A stretch of 60,472 bases of DNA from Salipaludibacillus sp. CUR1 (GTDB lineage Bacteria; Bacillota; Bacilli; Bacillales; Salisediminibacteriaceae), in the NCBI RefSeq assembly GCF_021028955.1, contig NZ_JAIWPE010000023.1, forward strand, positions 1 through 60,472, written 5' to 3'. The position numbers and the translations under genes are program-made. Positions 32,805 through 41,417 of this stretch are shown piece by piece. The notes beneath the pieces were generated by a model. That model worked only from the letters and a program-made list of their open reading frames with translations, was not told where the DNA came from and ran no database searches. The first letter of the stretch is position 1; each line of letters begins with the position of its first letter.

Positions 32805-33269
32805 TTATAGGGGCTGTGAAGCTTGGTTTGCCCATAGGGTTATCGGGTTGTCTTGTCCTGCTTCCAAGGCCATTTGTTTCATCACGATCTGCCGCTCCTC
32901 GTTTGATTTGGCAAGATCTTCATAAATAATTTGTGGTTTTGTAAGGCCTGCCTGGACACCTTCTTCGATAGATGAACAGTAAAATATATTATTTATTCCT
33001 GCAAAATACATTGCCGCCAGGCACATGGGACAAGGTTCTGCACTGGCATACAGGGTAGTGCCCGCTAGGTTATTAGTCTGTTCTTTTTCCTGGAGCCGCC
33101 TTATCGCAACAATCTCTGCATGACTCGTCACGTCATAAACATGGTGATTTTCATTAACACTTTCCGCTACAATTTGCCCATTTCTTGTCATTACGGCCCC
33201 GAAAGGAGCGCCTCCCTCTTTGACATTCCGGACTGCCAGATCGACCGCTCGCTTCATGAATTCATTCAT
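32805..33269 (-). CDS. Nucleoside/guanine deaminase family protein
   Basis: A 154-residue zinc deaminase of the cytidine/deoxycytidylate deaminase superfamily. It has the zinc motif HAEIVAIRRL (residues about 51-60) and PCPMCLAAMYFAG (residues about 79-91) with the catalytic Glu and three zinc ligands. The pattern is closest to GuaD-type guanine deaminases, which convert guanine to xanthine. GGAGGCG precedes the ATG. Substrate not proven, since tRNA and nucleoside deaminases share these motifs. Confidence 0.85.
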   Translation of the reverse strand: MNEFMKRAVDLAVRNVKEGGAPFGAVMTRNGQIVAESVNENHHVYDVTSHAEIVAIRRLQEKEQTNNLAGTTLYASAEPCPMCLAAMYFAGINNIFYCSSIEEGVQAGLTKPQIIYEDLAKSNEERQIVMKQMALEAGQDNPITLWANQASQPL

Positions 33270-33337
33270 AAAATAACGCCTCCTTAATTTCGACTGCGTT
33301 AATTAGTATGTCCTGTATACCTGAATTCACAAAGCGC

Positions 33338-33372
33338 ATTTTCACATAGGGGTCAGACCCCCCATTAATTAC
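33338..33372. repeat. GGGGTCAGACCCC repeat, copy 3
   Basis: CATTTTCACATAGGGGTCAG followed by ACCCCCCATTAATTACC. Identical to copy 2 across the first 24 or so bases and like copy 1 at its right end. Confidence 0.65.
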
Positions 33373-33376
33373 CAAA

Positions 33377-33404
33377 AGCCCCTTTCTCCGTGGAGAAAGG
33401 GGCT
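33377..33404 (-). terminator. Terminator after the MerR-type regulator
   Basis: AGCCCCTTTCTCC and GGAGAAAGGGGCT make a 12-13-bp stem followed on the minus strand by TTT. It starts nine bases past the stop at 33413. Confidence 0.7.
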
Positions 33405-33412
33405 GATTCAGT

Positions 33413-34228
33413 TTATTTGCTGGGTTTCTCTACCGGGACTTGAAGTTCTGTAAGCCAGTCTTCTTCGTTGTCTTTGTTCCAGATGCCGTCGATGTAGCTT
33501 TCGCGCGGATGGCCGGTAGCGGTATAGCCGTTGTCTTCGATCCATTTGAAGACGTAGGCATATGCTTCACCCAGCTGATTGTACGGGCCTTTATGCAGGA
33601 CAGTGACCGCCTGGACGCTGTCAATCTTCTTAAAAGTTATCGTATCTGTCTCTGTTCCAATGCTTTCTACGGCTTCGCAAAACTCCACCTCAAAATCCTT
33701 TTCTTTGTACTCGCCGTCCAGGTATACAATGAATGAGTACTCCGGTTGTGCCAGCTTCAATGATGGATTGGCTGCTGTGACTTCCTCCCCAATCTTTGGT
33801 ACGAGCTCAAAGTAAGCGTCATAATTCGGAACGCGCATTTTCTTTGAATACACAATACATTCCGGCAACTCCTTAATAACTGCCTGATAACTCATGCTAA
33901 AACCCCTCTCCTGCTGATTTTTAAAATTTTTGATACGAGAGAGCTTATCGGCTGCGGCTATGATTTCTGCTTCTAGTTCCGCTTCTTTCCTGGCGAGCAC
34001 ATAATCCAGTTTATCTCTGTCCTTCACCTGCAAAATGTCCTCGATGGAAAAGCCCATCTGCCTGAGTGCCACGATGTGATGAAGCTGAACCAGCTGGTCT
34101 GTCGTATAAAACCTGTACCCGTTCGCCTTGTCGGTATAAGCCGGCTGCAGCAGCCCGATGTCATTGTAGTATCTGAGAGTCTTAACAGTTGTTTTCGATA
34201 TTTTTGAAAATAGCCCGATTCTGTACAT
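33413..34228 (-). CDS. MerR-family regulator with GyrI-like effector domain
   Basis: A 271-residue transcription regulator. The N-terminal winged helix-turn-helix (YRIGLFSKISKTTVKTLRYY, then DIGLLQPAYTDKANGYRFYT) is of the MerR type. A dimer helix follows, then a C-terminal GyrI-like ligand-binding domain (about residues 110-265, with VLHKGPYNQLGEAYAYVFKW). Proteins of this layout, such as BltR and BmrR, sense drugs and activate efflux genes. No efflux gene is adjacent, so its target is unclear. GGGGGAAG precedes the ATG. Confidence 0.85.
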   Translation of the reverse strand: MYRIGLFSKISKTTVKTLRYYNDIGLLQPAYTDKANGYRFYTTDQLVQLHHIVALRQMGFSIEDILQVKDRDKLDYVLARKEAELEAEIIAAADKLSRIKNFKNQQERGFSMSYQAVIKELPECIVYSKKMRVPNYDAYFELVPKIGEEVTAANPSLKLAQPEYSFIVYLDGEYKEKDFEVEFCEAVESIGTETDTITFKKIDSVQAVTVLHKGPYNQLGEAYAYVFKWIEDNGYTATGHPRESYIDGIWNKDNEEDWLTELQVPVEKPSK

Positions 34229-34337
34229 TCGCCTTCCCCCGCTTTCTCTCGTTCACATTAACAATAAATTCTCCCCTAACTGGAGAGTCAACAGCAGAAT
34301 ATTACATTTCCCTCAAAAAAACCCCGCTCAACTAAAA

Positions 34338-34368
34338 TACGCAGAGAAAATGCCTCCCCCTCTGCGTA
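34338..34368 (-). terminator. Terminator of the TetR-SDR operon
   Basis: TACGCAGAG and CTCTGCGTA form a 9-bp stem, followed on the minus strand by TTTTAG. About 38 bases after the SDR stop codon. Confidence 0.75.
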
Positions 34369-34405
34369 CCATCTTCTTTATCAGTTTCCTAATCAGCTAG
34401 CCGCC

Positions 34406-35380
34406 TTACCCTTTCCCCGCCGGCTCTGCCCCGCTCCGTTCAGCGCTTCCAGTCACTTCTTGGCAAAGCTCCCACAGTTTCTCTCTGATTTCCATGTTTT
34501 CCGCATAAGCTGGATAGTGGGCCGTGCCAACTGTCTGTTTAATATCTTTTAAAATACCGAGCTTTTGGCCGGAAGCCGGCTGCATGATTTCCAGTTTGTC
34601 ATTAAATAACTGTCCTGTTATGTCTTGATATTTTTCCGAGGTGCAAATTTCAAAGTAGTTATTTGCCATATATTCCGCCGGACGGAAAAATAAATTCTGT
34701 ACGCGCGCAACCATTCTGTAGCCCGGAGTCACTTTTTTAAGCGTTTCTTTGGACATCACAGCTCCGTTAATCTGCAAAGTGTTGACTTTAATGCCCTCGC
34801 TCTTGTATTCTACTGCCATTTTAAACCCGAGCATCATCAATGCCATCTTAGACTGGCAGTACATTTTATACACGCTGAATTTAGGGTCCTTCTTGTCCCC
34901 CATCACATACTCAAACTGTATTTTTTTCTTAGGATCAAAAAAGTGTTTAATAATATTGCTGCCTGCATGCAGAATTCTTGGATCTTCCGATTTCGAAAGG
35001 CAGCCGAGAAGCAATGAGGTCATTAAATAAGGCCCGAACACGTTTGTCGCAAATGTTAATTCAAGTCCGTCAGCGCTTAGACGGTGTTTTGAGCCGTGGT
35101 TAAAATACGCAGCATTATGAATTAAAATATCCAGTTTTTCATACCGGCCCTTAAATTTCCGGCAAAAATCCCGGATGGAGGTAAAGGAAGAGACATCCAG
35201 TTCCATCAGATCGACCCGGTCATTTCCAGTGGACTCAATCATTTCTTTTTGGACGTTTCGGCTTTTGTCCAGGTTCCTGCAAGCCATCACGACCGTGTAT
35301 CCTTCTGAAGCAAACCTGTACGCCGCGGCTTTCCCGATTCCTGAATTTGCCCCTGTAATCACGACTGTACGATCTTTCAT
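34406..35380 (-). CDS. Short-chain dehydrogenase/reductase
   Basis: A 324-residue NAD(P)-dependent oxidoreductase. The cofactor motif TGANSGIGKA is at residues 9-18, NAAYFNHG marks the NAG position, and the catalytic YCQSK (Tyr and Lys) is at about residues 175-179. It resembles the retinol dehydrogenase/protochlorophyllide reductase-like branch. The C-terminal tail is Gly and Ala rich and extends beyond the usual end. GGAGGATG lies before the ATG. It follows a TetR gene by 21 bases, so the pair is an operon, and a role in detoxification is likely but not shown. Confidence 0.85.
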   Translation of the reverse strand: MKDRTVVITGANSGIGKAAAYRFASEGYTVVMACRNLDKSRNVQKEMIESTGNDRVDLMELDVSSFTSIRDFCRKFKGRYEKLDILIHNAAYFNHGSKHRLSADGLELTFATNVFGPYLMTSLLLGCLSKSEDPRILHAGSNIIKHFFDPKKKIQFEYVMGDKKDPKFSVYKMYCQSKMALMMLGFKMAVEYKSEGIKVNTLQINGAVMSKETLKKVTPGYRMVARVQNLFFRPAEYMANNYFEICTSEKYQDITGQLFNDKLEIMQPASGQKLGILKDIKQTVGTAHYPAYAENMEIREKLWELCQEVTGSAERSGAEPAGKG

Positions 35381-35401
35381 CTTCCTTCATCCTCCTTTAA
35401 A

Positions 35402-35986
35402 TTACCGTTCTAATTTTCCTTCTTTCCTTAGACGGGCACCGGCAATGATGTCTTCTGCGGCGCTGTCCAGCATGTCCACCATCCGCTCTTCACTTACATC
35501 TTCTCCCAGCAGCCTGTTCGCCGCCATGACTGAAAGACCTGTTTGAAAAACTCTCATTTTTGTTAAAATCCTGCTTAATTCTTCATCTGTGAAGCCCTCA
35601 AGATCAGGGGATTGTTTCATTTGACCGAGCAACTCTCCACCCATATTTTCATCATAATTTTTTAATTCATCCCTGGGATTCAGGAGAATATCTCTGAAAA
35701 GGACGGGGTACTGTCCGGCAAACTGGATGCTGGCCACCCCGATGTCACGAAACGGATCACCTGACTGCTGATCAAGAATCATCTGCCGGCTGACATCCGT
35801 GACTTTTTGGATGAGGGCCTCTTTCAATTCGTCTGCATCATTGAAATTCACGTAAATCGGCGCAATCGAACTTCCGAGCCTGTCTGCAACCTTTCGGATC
35901 GTGAGGTTATCTGTTCCTTCTTTTTGCGCAATATCAAATGCGGCATCAATGATTTGTTCTCTGGAAAATTTCTTTTTCGGCGGCAA
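35402..35986 (-). CDS. TetR-family regulator
   Basis: A 194-residue repressor-like protein. The N-terminal helix-turn-helix is REQIIDAAFDIAQKEGTDNL with TIRKVADRLGSSIAPIYVNF directly after it, and the rest is the helical ligand domain. The TTG start at 35986 is set by GGAGGG nine bases upstream. A strong sigma-A-like promoter with an AT-rich near-palindrome lies just upstream, so autoregulation of the TetR-SDR operon is plausible. Confidence 0.85.
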   Translation of the reverse strand: MPPKKKFSREQIIDAAFDIAQKEGTDNLTIRKVADRLGSSIAPIYVNFNDADELKEALIQKVTDVSRQMILDQQSGDPFRDIGVASIQFAGQYPVLFRDILLNPRDELKNYDENMGGELLGQMKQSPDLEGFTDEELSRILTKMRVFQTGLSVMAANRLLGEDVSEERMVDMLDSAAEDIIAGARLRKEGKLER

Positions 35987-36056
35987 CGTCCTTTTCCCTC
36001 CTTTGTCGCAAAAATACAATACGTACCTTTTTAAAATATCGCTTGTTATATATCAA

Positions 36057-36085
36057 ATGTTATATTATCCTTTTCTTTTTGTCAA
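36057..36085 (-). promoter_or_regulatory. Sigma-A promoter of the TetR-SDR operon
   Basis: TTGACA, 17 bases and TAACAT on the minus strand. Directly downstream is GATATATAACAAGCGATAT, an imperfect palindrome at a position suited for a TetR operator (inference). Confidence 0.65.
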
Positions 36086-36207
36086 TGCATGTTTTTACCA
36101 TGTAAATGTGCCATGAGAAGGATGAAAGCTCCCCCTCTCCCCTTTTTTATGAAAAATTGTCCCTTGTCTCACATATGATTAGTAAACAGATAACGGGAGA
36201 TGATAGG

Positions 36208-36918
36208 ATGACTTATTACTCTGCTTATCCAAGACAGGCGCTGATCGACTATAAACAAAGCGACGTGACCGGCGACGGGGTGCCTGATAATCTTTACCTG
36301 GTTGGTGAGCGGCCTTACGGAATGGAAAGTGCCTATACGGTGAACATTTCTTTGTACATTCAGAACGGCAGGACAGGAGGATGGCACCAGATTATTCCTA
36401 AAGAAAATGCCGGCTATCAGCCGACAATTTTTCTCGGAGACTTTACCGGCAACGGGGTGAATGAGATTATGCTCAGTATTTTCAGCGGAGGAAGCGGCGG
36501 ATACACGTTTTACTACATTTACTCTTTTCTTAACAATACGTCCACTGTGATTTTTGACCATGAGGTGTTCAATCAGGAAGTGACTTACACAGTTACCTAT
36601 AAAGACAATTATCAGGTGGAAGTGGCCGGGAGCAATACTAACACTTACACGATCGACCTTAAATATAAAGGAGAAGAGTATCTCTCGGAAATTTACAACC
36701 CGGACGGCACTTTAAAAGAGCCGATCCAAGGCTGGGTCAATCCGCTCGGCGGGCTGTATCCGGTCGACTTTCAGAGGAACGGCGTTTACGGCTTGTATGC
36801 CACGCAAAGAATCGCCGGCAGATATAACGCCGACACAATCGGGGAGGTCCAGACAGCCCTTGATTGGAACGGGGAACGTTTTGCTCCGCTGTTCCAGACA
36901 GTGGGGATCTTCGGATGA
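36208..36918 (+). CDS. VCBS/FG-GAP-like repeat protein
   Basis: A 236-residue protein with two calcium-loop-like FG-GAP segments, DVTGDGVPDNLYLVGE and DFTGNGVNEIMLSIF, separated by beta strands. No signal peptide is seen, so it is cytosolic or spore-associated rather than secreted. The ATG at 36208 fits a GGGAG site; the reading open from 36106 has no support. Similar short proteins are widespread in Bacillus, often without known role. It runs alone between the TetR gene (divergent) and the CDF gene. Confidence 0.65.
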   Translation: MTYYSAYPRQALIDYKQSDVTGDGVPDNLYLVGERPYGMESAYTVNISLYIQNGRTGGWHQIIPKENAGYQPTIFLGDFTGNGVNEIMLSIFSGGSGGYTFYYIYSFLNNTSTVIFDHEVFNQEVTYTVTYKDNYQVEVAGSNTNTYTIDLKYKGEEYLSEIYNPDGTLKEPIQGWVNPLGGLYPVDFQRNGVYGLYATQRIAGRYNADTIGEVQTALDWNGERFAPLFQTVGIFG

Positions 36919-37061
36919 CCTAAGCGCGCCTGTAAAAAGGCTCAGTTCATGCCCAGCATCAGGCTTAACGTGCCCTCCCCCGGAGGGTATGGTTTAGTCC
37001 GGCTCAAAAAAGTGAATAAATGAGCGTAGAAGACTAAATTGAGACAAGGATGTTATAAGGC

Positions 37062-37982
37062 ATGAAACTCTCTGAAATGTATGAACAAAATTTATTGAAA
37101 GGCTCGGCGTATGCCGCAGCCGCTTTTGCTGTGATTTCATTTGTGCTCGGGCTGCTGCTTCGCTCGCAGGTCATCTTGTTTGACGGCCTTTATTCCATTA
37201 TCAGTGTTATTTTATCTTTTCTCACTTTGTCGGCCTTTAAGTTTATGAATAAAGCCGATTTTAAGCGATTTCCGTTCGGTAAAGAGACGATCGAACCGCT
37301 CATTATCATTATTAAATATTTTTCTATGATTGCGCTGATCGCCGGGTCATTTATTGCCGCAGTGATCGCGCTGTTCCAAGGGGGACGTCCGGTTCCTGTG
37401 GGAGCAGGTCTTGCTTATGCCGCATTTGCTTCGCTGTTTTGCTTTGCAGTCTACCGCTATTTTGTGGCCAGAGGGAAAAAAATCAATTCGAATTTGCTGC
37501 GGGCAGAGGCTAATGAATGGTATTTGGACACGATGGTCAGCCTCGGTGTCCTGATAGGCTTTCTTATTGCCTTCATTCTTCAGTTCATTCCTGCCCTGGA
37601 AGCCTTCATCGTTTATGTAGACCCAGTGATGATGATGGTTATTTCCTTTTACTTTATTAAATGGCCGCTAATCGAAATCCGTCATTCTATGCGGGAACTG
37701 CTGGAAATGCGCCCGGCTGACGGGACGAGCGAGGTTGTGGAAAAAGCCGCGAAAGCGATCGAGGAGCGGGAGAACCTTAAAGAATCATTTATAAGAGTGA
37801 CAAAAGTTGCCAAGACGTTATGGGTGGAAATTGATTTTGTAGTCGGTCCACATGGAAGTGTTCAGACGATCGATGACCAGGACCGTATCCGTGAAGAATT
37901 GGAGGAGCGCCTCAAAAATCTGCCTCTCGAAAAAAGATGGCTGACCGTTTCCTTTACTAACAACCGTAAATGGGCGCTTTAA
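37062..37982 (+). CDS. Cation diffusion facilitator transporter
   Basis: A 306-residue CDF-family metal exporter. It has six membrane segments, with the metal-site strings DGLYSIISVILS on helix 2 (about residues 41-52) and NEWYLDTMVSLGVLIG on helix 5. A soluble C-terminal domain (about residues 215-300) ends in WLTVSFTNNRK. The helix-5 site has Asn, Asp and Trp-Tyr in place of the usual HxxxD, so the ion may not be zinc. AGGATG lies about 12 bases before the ATG. Isolated gene. Confidence 0.85.
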   Translation: MKLSEMYEQNLLKGSAYAAAAFAVISFVLGLLLRSQVILFDGLYSIISVILSFLTLSAFKFMNKADFKRFPFGKETIEPLIIIIKYFSMIALIAGSFIAAVIALFQGGRPVPVGAGLAYAAFASLFCFAVYRYFVARGKKINSNLLRAEANEWYLDTMVSLGVLIGFLIAFILQFIPALEAFIVYVDPVMMMVISFYFIKWPLIEIRHSMRELLEMRPADGTSEVVEKAAKAIEERENLKESFIRVTKVAKTLWVEIDFVVGPHGSVQTIDDQDRIREELEERLKNLPLEKRWLTVSFTNNRKWAL

Positions 37983-38052
37983 CGACAGGCCACCGCTATC
38001 AAAGGACCCGTAAATAGAGACTTTGGTGATTTTACTTAAATAGAAGAACGCA

Positions 38053-38084
38053 AGGCGGCTCTGAAGTTAATAACGAGGCCGCCT
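38053..38084. terminator. Hairpin after the CDF gene
   Basis: AGGCGGC and GCCGCCT pair across an 18-base loop, with a pyrimidine-rich but not pure T tail. Confidence 0.4.
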
Positions 38085-38119
38085 CTCCTATATTTCACCG
38101 CCACACCATGCCTCCCCTT

Positions 38120-38314
38120 TTATGACCGGCTGCCTGAACGGCGTTCTTTTAGCGTACTCATGAATGCCCAGCCTGCGTAAATCAGGGCAGCTATATTTAA
38201 GATGAGCATGATAACGTTATAAACAGAAAAGGCTCCTTCAAATGTATAAGTAAGATATCTGAACGTATTAAAGATGAGAATGGTAAACAGAAAGATATAT
38301 AAATACTTTTTCAC
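38120..38314 (-). CDS. Two-TM small membrane protein
   Basis: A 64-residue protein with two hydrophobic helices (YLYIFLFTILIFNTF and VIMLILNIAALIYAGW) and a basic C-terminus (KERRSGSRS). The GTG at 38314 has GGGGGGAG five bases upstream, so it is preferred over the longer reading. No family recognised. Confidence 0.55.
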   Translation of the reverse strand: MKKYLYIFLFTILIFNTFRYLTYTFEGAFSVYNVIMLILNIAALIYAGWAFMSTLKERRSGSRS

Positions 38315-38521
38315 TACTTCTCCCCCCTCACATGGCCTCCGTTTCCAATTGCCCATTATACCATGTTATTTTTTACAACACCCTGCTTTTTCACAAAGGC
38401 TGCCGCAGCCCGTGCAGCCTGCCCGCCCAATCCCTCCTGCCTCTCTTTTCCGCTATATAGAATGTATACTTCCCATCACGCATAGAATGTACCGGTGCTT
38501 TTAAAAACTGGAGGTGGTGGT

Positions 38522-39016
38522 GTGCTTCATACCGTTAAGCCCGGTGAGACACTCGGTCAAATTTCAAGGGATTACCGTGTTCCGATTCAGACGATCATTC
38601 AGGCGAACCCAAACATAGATCCAAACATTATTTTTCACGGTCAGTTAATAGAAATCCCGGGTTTCTCCCGCCCTGAAACTCTTCCGTACCGGATTGAAGT
38701 CTCAGTTAACAATCGTTCGCTCGCACTTTACCGCAACGGCGTGCTGGAAAGACAATATCCAATAGCAGTCGGCCGTATGCTTTATGACACGCCCCTCGGC
38801 GATTATATTATTATTAATAAAGCGCCCAACCCGGGCGGCCCGTTCGGAACGATGTGGATGAGCCTGTCAAAGCAGGGTTACGGTATTCACGGGACTGATG
38901 ATCCGGCTTCCATCGGCCAGGCAGTCTCCCGCGGGTGCATTCGAATGTACAACAGAGATGTGGAGGAACTTGCCAGCATTATCCCGATCGGAACCCCTGT
39001 TTCAATCAGAGACTGA
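38522..39016 (+). CDS. ykuD: L,D-transpeptidase YkuD with LysM domain
   Basis: A 164-residue enzyme that makes 3-3 cross-links in peptidoglycan. LysM lies at residues 1-45 ([17 protein letters not shown] and INIDPN-like loop), and the catalytic YkuD domain covers about 55-164. The active-site block [20 protein letters not shown] holds the His and the nucleophile Cys. Start is GTG after GGAGGTGG, giving exactly the B. subtilis YkuD length. No signal peptide is seen, as in the homologue. Converges on hpt. Confidence 0.92.
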   Translation: MLHTVKPGETLGQISRDYRVPIQTIIQANPNIDPNIIFHGQLIEIPGFSRPETLPYRIEVSVNNRSLALYRNGVLERQYPIAVGRMLYDTPLGDYIIINKAPNPGGPFGTMWMSLSKQGYGIHGTDDPASIGQAVSRGCIRMYNRDVEELASIIPIGTPVSIRD

Positions 39017-39051
39017 ACACAGCGCCTCCCCGTCCGGCTCTTTATATAAAA

Positions 39052-39079
39052 GGCCAGGACAGCGTAAACTATCCTGGCC
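39052..39079. terminator. Convergent terminator between ykuD and hpt
   Basis: GGCCAGGA and TCCTGGCC pair around a 12-base loop; on the minus strand TTTTATAT follows. Confidence 0.75.
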
Positions 39080-39095
39080 AATCAAGATCAAGCTC

Positions 39096-39623
39096 TTAAT
39101 ATTCTTCCACAGAAGCAATATAAGGCAAGTTTCTGTATCTTTGCGCAAAATCAATGCCGTAACCGACAATAAATTCGTCAGGAATTACAAAGCCCACATA
39201 ATCAATAGGCAGGTCGACACGTCTGCGTTCAGGTTTATCCAGCAGCGTGCAGACTTTAATCTGTTTCGGCTTATGCATATGTAAGTGATCGCGCAGAAAA
39301 TGAAGCGTCAGGCCGCTGTCCACTATATCCTCTACCACTACAACGTTTTCATTTGTAATGTTGCTGTCGAGATCTTTAAGAAGCCTTACTTTTCCTGTAG
39401 TTTCGGTCTGGTTTCCATAACTTGAAACCGAAATAAAATCGACTTGGACGTTGCCTTTCATTTCACGCATGAGATCAGCCGCAAAGACAAACGAACCTTT
39501 CAGGACAGCAACCAGTACGACAGGTTCGTTATTGAAATCTTTTTCAATTTCCTCTGCCAGTTCCTTCACTTTTTGCTTGATTTCCGATTCTGAGATCATC
39601 GTTTCTTTAATTCTGTACGCCAC
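39096..39623 (-). CDS. hpt: Hypoxanthine phosphoribosyltransferase
   Basis: A 175-residue purine salvage enzyme that makes IMP or GMP from hypoxanthine or guanine and PRPP. The PRPP-binding motif VVVVEDIVDSGLT (about residues 91-103), the DFISVSSYG loop, and DYVGFVIPDEFIVGYGIDFA near the C-terminus all match. The first of two GTG codons overlaps the ribosome site, so GTG 39623 is taken. This copy stands alone, away from tilS and ftsH, so the organism may have a second one. Confidence 0.93.
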   Translation of the reverse strand: MAYRIKETMISESEIKQKVKELAEEIEKDFNNEPVVLVAVLKGSFVFAADLMREMKGNVQVDFISVSSYGNQTETTGKVRLLKDLDSNITNENVVVVEDIVDSGLTLHFLRDHLHMHKPKQIKVCTLLDKPERRRVDLPIDYVGFVIPDEFIVGYGIDFAQRYRNLPYIASVEEY

Positions 39624-39812
39624 GGCGTGCACCTGCTTTCCAATAAGTTATTTCAAAAAAAGCCTTTCTCCGTTTCATATTTTATAAAAGATTGAACTAA
39701 AATGATACCTGCATCCTCGCTTTTCTTATATTTTCATAACCCTCTCACTCCTATTCCCTCTTTCTTCATACTCCTTCACCGCCACTGCCTGAAAAAATCT
39801 CTAAAACTAATC

Positions 39813-39840
39813 ACAAATTAGGTAAAACGCCCATAAGATA
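39813..39840 (+). promoter_or_regulatory. Sigma-K-like promoter
   Basis: AC at 39813, 17 bases, then CATAAGATA at 39832-39840, an exact match to the AC-N16/17-CATANNNTA consensus for late mother-cell genes. It sits 20 bases upstream of the start at 39860. Confidence 0.7.
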
Positions 39841-39859
39841 CCGTGGAGGTGGATTAATA

Positions 39860-40249
39860 ATGAGTATGCCAATCGTTCCTAAACAGCCTTATCGCCCGGA
39901 TCTTGATGAGACAGTCATTGATTTGCTGGAATCTATCGCCCTTGAAGAAGTCGCCTTATCACACTTGCTTAATGCAGAAGCTGAAAAAATCCAGGCTTTT
40001 TTATGTAAATTTCATGAATGTGATAAAGCAGACTATAAAGAGCTGATTCACTTTAACAGAACGGTTAACAGTACGTTAAGTTCCATTGTAATGAAAGAAT
40101 TCCTACTTCTGCGGAAATTGGAAACAACCTTGCAGATTACTGATGAAAAGGATTGTCCAAAAAAAGATAAAAAAGAAAAACCTAAGAAAAAGTGTCCGCC
40201 GCCGCCTTGTCCTCCGGGCTGCACATGTAAACACTGCCGAAAGGAATAA
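39860..40249 (+). CDS. Small helical protein, probably spore-associated
   Basis: A 129-residue protein. The helical body has TVIDLLESIALEEVALSHLL and NAEAEKIQAFL, the same pattern as the 40940 gene product. A Lys-rich stretch follows, and then a Pro/Cys tail (PPPPCPPGCTCKHCRK), which may cross-link or bind metal. It has a sigma-K-like promoter, so expression in the mother cell is expected. AGGTGG lies before the ATG. I know this pattern from exosporium or coat-associated unknown proteins of Bacillus but cannot name it. Confidence 0.65.
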   Translation: MSMPIVPKQPYRPDLDETVIDLLESIALEEVALSHLLNAEAEKIQAFLCKFHECDKADYKELIHFNRTVNSTLSSIVMKEFLLLRKLETTLQITDEKDCPKKDKKEKPKKKCPPPPCPPGCTCKHCRKE

Positions 40250-40253
40250 TCTT

Positions 40254-40793
40254 ATGACTGTTTCACAGCCTAAACCTACCACAGACGACCTGTTATTACA
40301 GGCCTTCAATGATATGGAAGAATCGATTGTTGATTTTTTCAGAATTTCCGAAAAACTGATTCAGGCCTCTCAGTTATCAGGGATCGAAAAGGACGGGGAA
40401 TATGAAAATCAGTTAGGCAAACTGATTTTCTGTTTTAATTCTTTCTTTAGCCAGTTAATTGAAATTGAAAAAATGGTTTTTAAAAAAAGAGCTGTCATTT
40501 TTTACAGAAACACCGGCGAAGCTGACAGCCGCAGCTATCATGAAAAATATATTCATAACCGGAAAGCTCTGAAAACCCATATAGAGAGAATAACCGATAT
40601 TCTCTCTAATTGTATTTTCTATAAAGAAACGCGTCTCATCAGGCATCAGCTTGAGGAATTCAGCGATTATTGCCATACGGCTGATTTCCTGTTTGAAGAC
40701 ATGAAAGACGATATCAGTGCTGAATCTTTCCCTGATCCTGCACCTCCATTAATAAAAATAATGACTGGAAAAAGGACTGGAAGCAAACGATGA
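40254..40793 (+). CDS. Helical protein of unknown function
   Basis: A 179-residue charged, helical protein (DLLLQAFNDMEESIVDFFRI, KLIFCFNSFFSQLIEIEKMV, LIRHQLEEFSDYCHTADFL). It starts four bases after the 39860 gene ends, with AAGGAA as ribosome site, so the two are one operon under the sigma-K-like promoter. No membrane segment, no signal. A partner for the upstream protein is plausible. Frame is open further upstream, but only through the neighbour's coding sequence. Confidence 0.6.
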   Translation: MTVSQPKPTTDDLLLQAFNDMEESIVDFFRISEKLIQASQLSGIEKDGEYENQLGKLIFCFNSFFSQLIEIEKMVFKKRAVIFYRNTGEADSRSYHEKYIHNRKALKTHIERITDILSNCIFYKETRLIRHQLEEFSDYCHTADFLFEDMKDDISAESFPDPAPPLIKIMTGKRTGSKR

Positions 40794-40939
40794 AAAAAGA
40801 GTGTATACTTTTCCCGCATGCCCGGCATGAAGAGGAAAGACTCTTTTCCCCCTTCATGCACCGGCGGCGGCTTTTAGCAGCTGCCAATTTATTTTTTCAC
40901 CCTTAGTGTTTCAATTGTATGAACACAGAATTATCCCAG

Positions 40940-41242
40940 CTACATTTCTTCCTTATCATCGTCGTCAATTAAATCAATTGTATCTTCAAGTTTGAACTGA
41001 AGCAGCATTTCTTTCTTAATGACATTTCTCAAAGTTCTTTCCACACTCCTGTTAATATCGAACAAGTCATCAATGGTCGCGTGTTTGTTGCCTATAACCT
41101 TCTGAATCTTTTCACCTTCCGCGTTCATGATGTGCGCTAATGACAGTTCTTCTAAAGCAATAGATACGAGCAGCAGATTAATGACGTCCTCACGATCAAG
41201 ATCAATTTTCGGCTTTAAATCAGGAATTTCAGGCATACCCAT
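40940..41242 (-). CDS. Paralogue of the 39860 helical spore protein
   Basis: A 100-residue protein whose core DVINLLLVSIALEELSLAHI and NAEGEKIQKVIGNKHAT is clearly related to the product at 39860, followed by an IDDLFDINRSVERTLRNVI helix and an acidic tail DDDDKEEM. It lacks the Pro/Cys tail of its paralogue. GAGGGG lies 10 bases before ATG 41242. Placed beside the ATP-grasp genes but on the opposite strand to 39860, it may be a structural coat or exosporium component. Confidence 0.65.
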   Translation of the reverse strand: MGMPEIPDLKPKIDLDREDVINLLLVSIALEELSLAHIMNAEGEKIQKVIGNKHATIDDLFDINRSVERTLRNVIKKEMLLQFKLEDTIDLIDDDDKEEM

Positions 41243-41343
41243 GTTTAATGTCCCCCTCAAAATTAAAGTCAATTACAGCGTATGTAGGCTATTAACATTT
41301 GGCATAGGCAAACACCCGATCTTTAAAATTAATATTTCCCGTT

Positions 41344-41371
41344 ACATAACTAAACAGCTGGGCATATGGTA
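41344..41371 (+). promoter_or_regulatory. Sigma-K-like promoter for the first ATP-grasp gene
   Basis: AC at 41344, 17 bases, then CATATGGTA at 41363-41371, an exact consensus match, 47 bases upstream of the GTG at 41418. Confidence 0.7.
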
Positions 41372-41417
41372 ATTGAAAGGAGCGACTAATAAGCCGTTAT
41401 AAAAAGGGGGAAAATAA

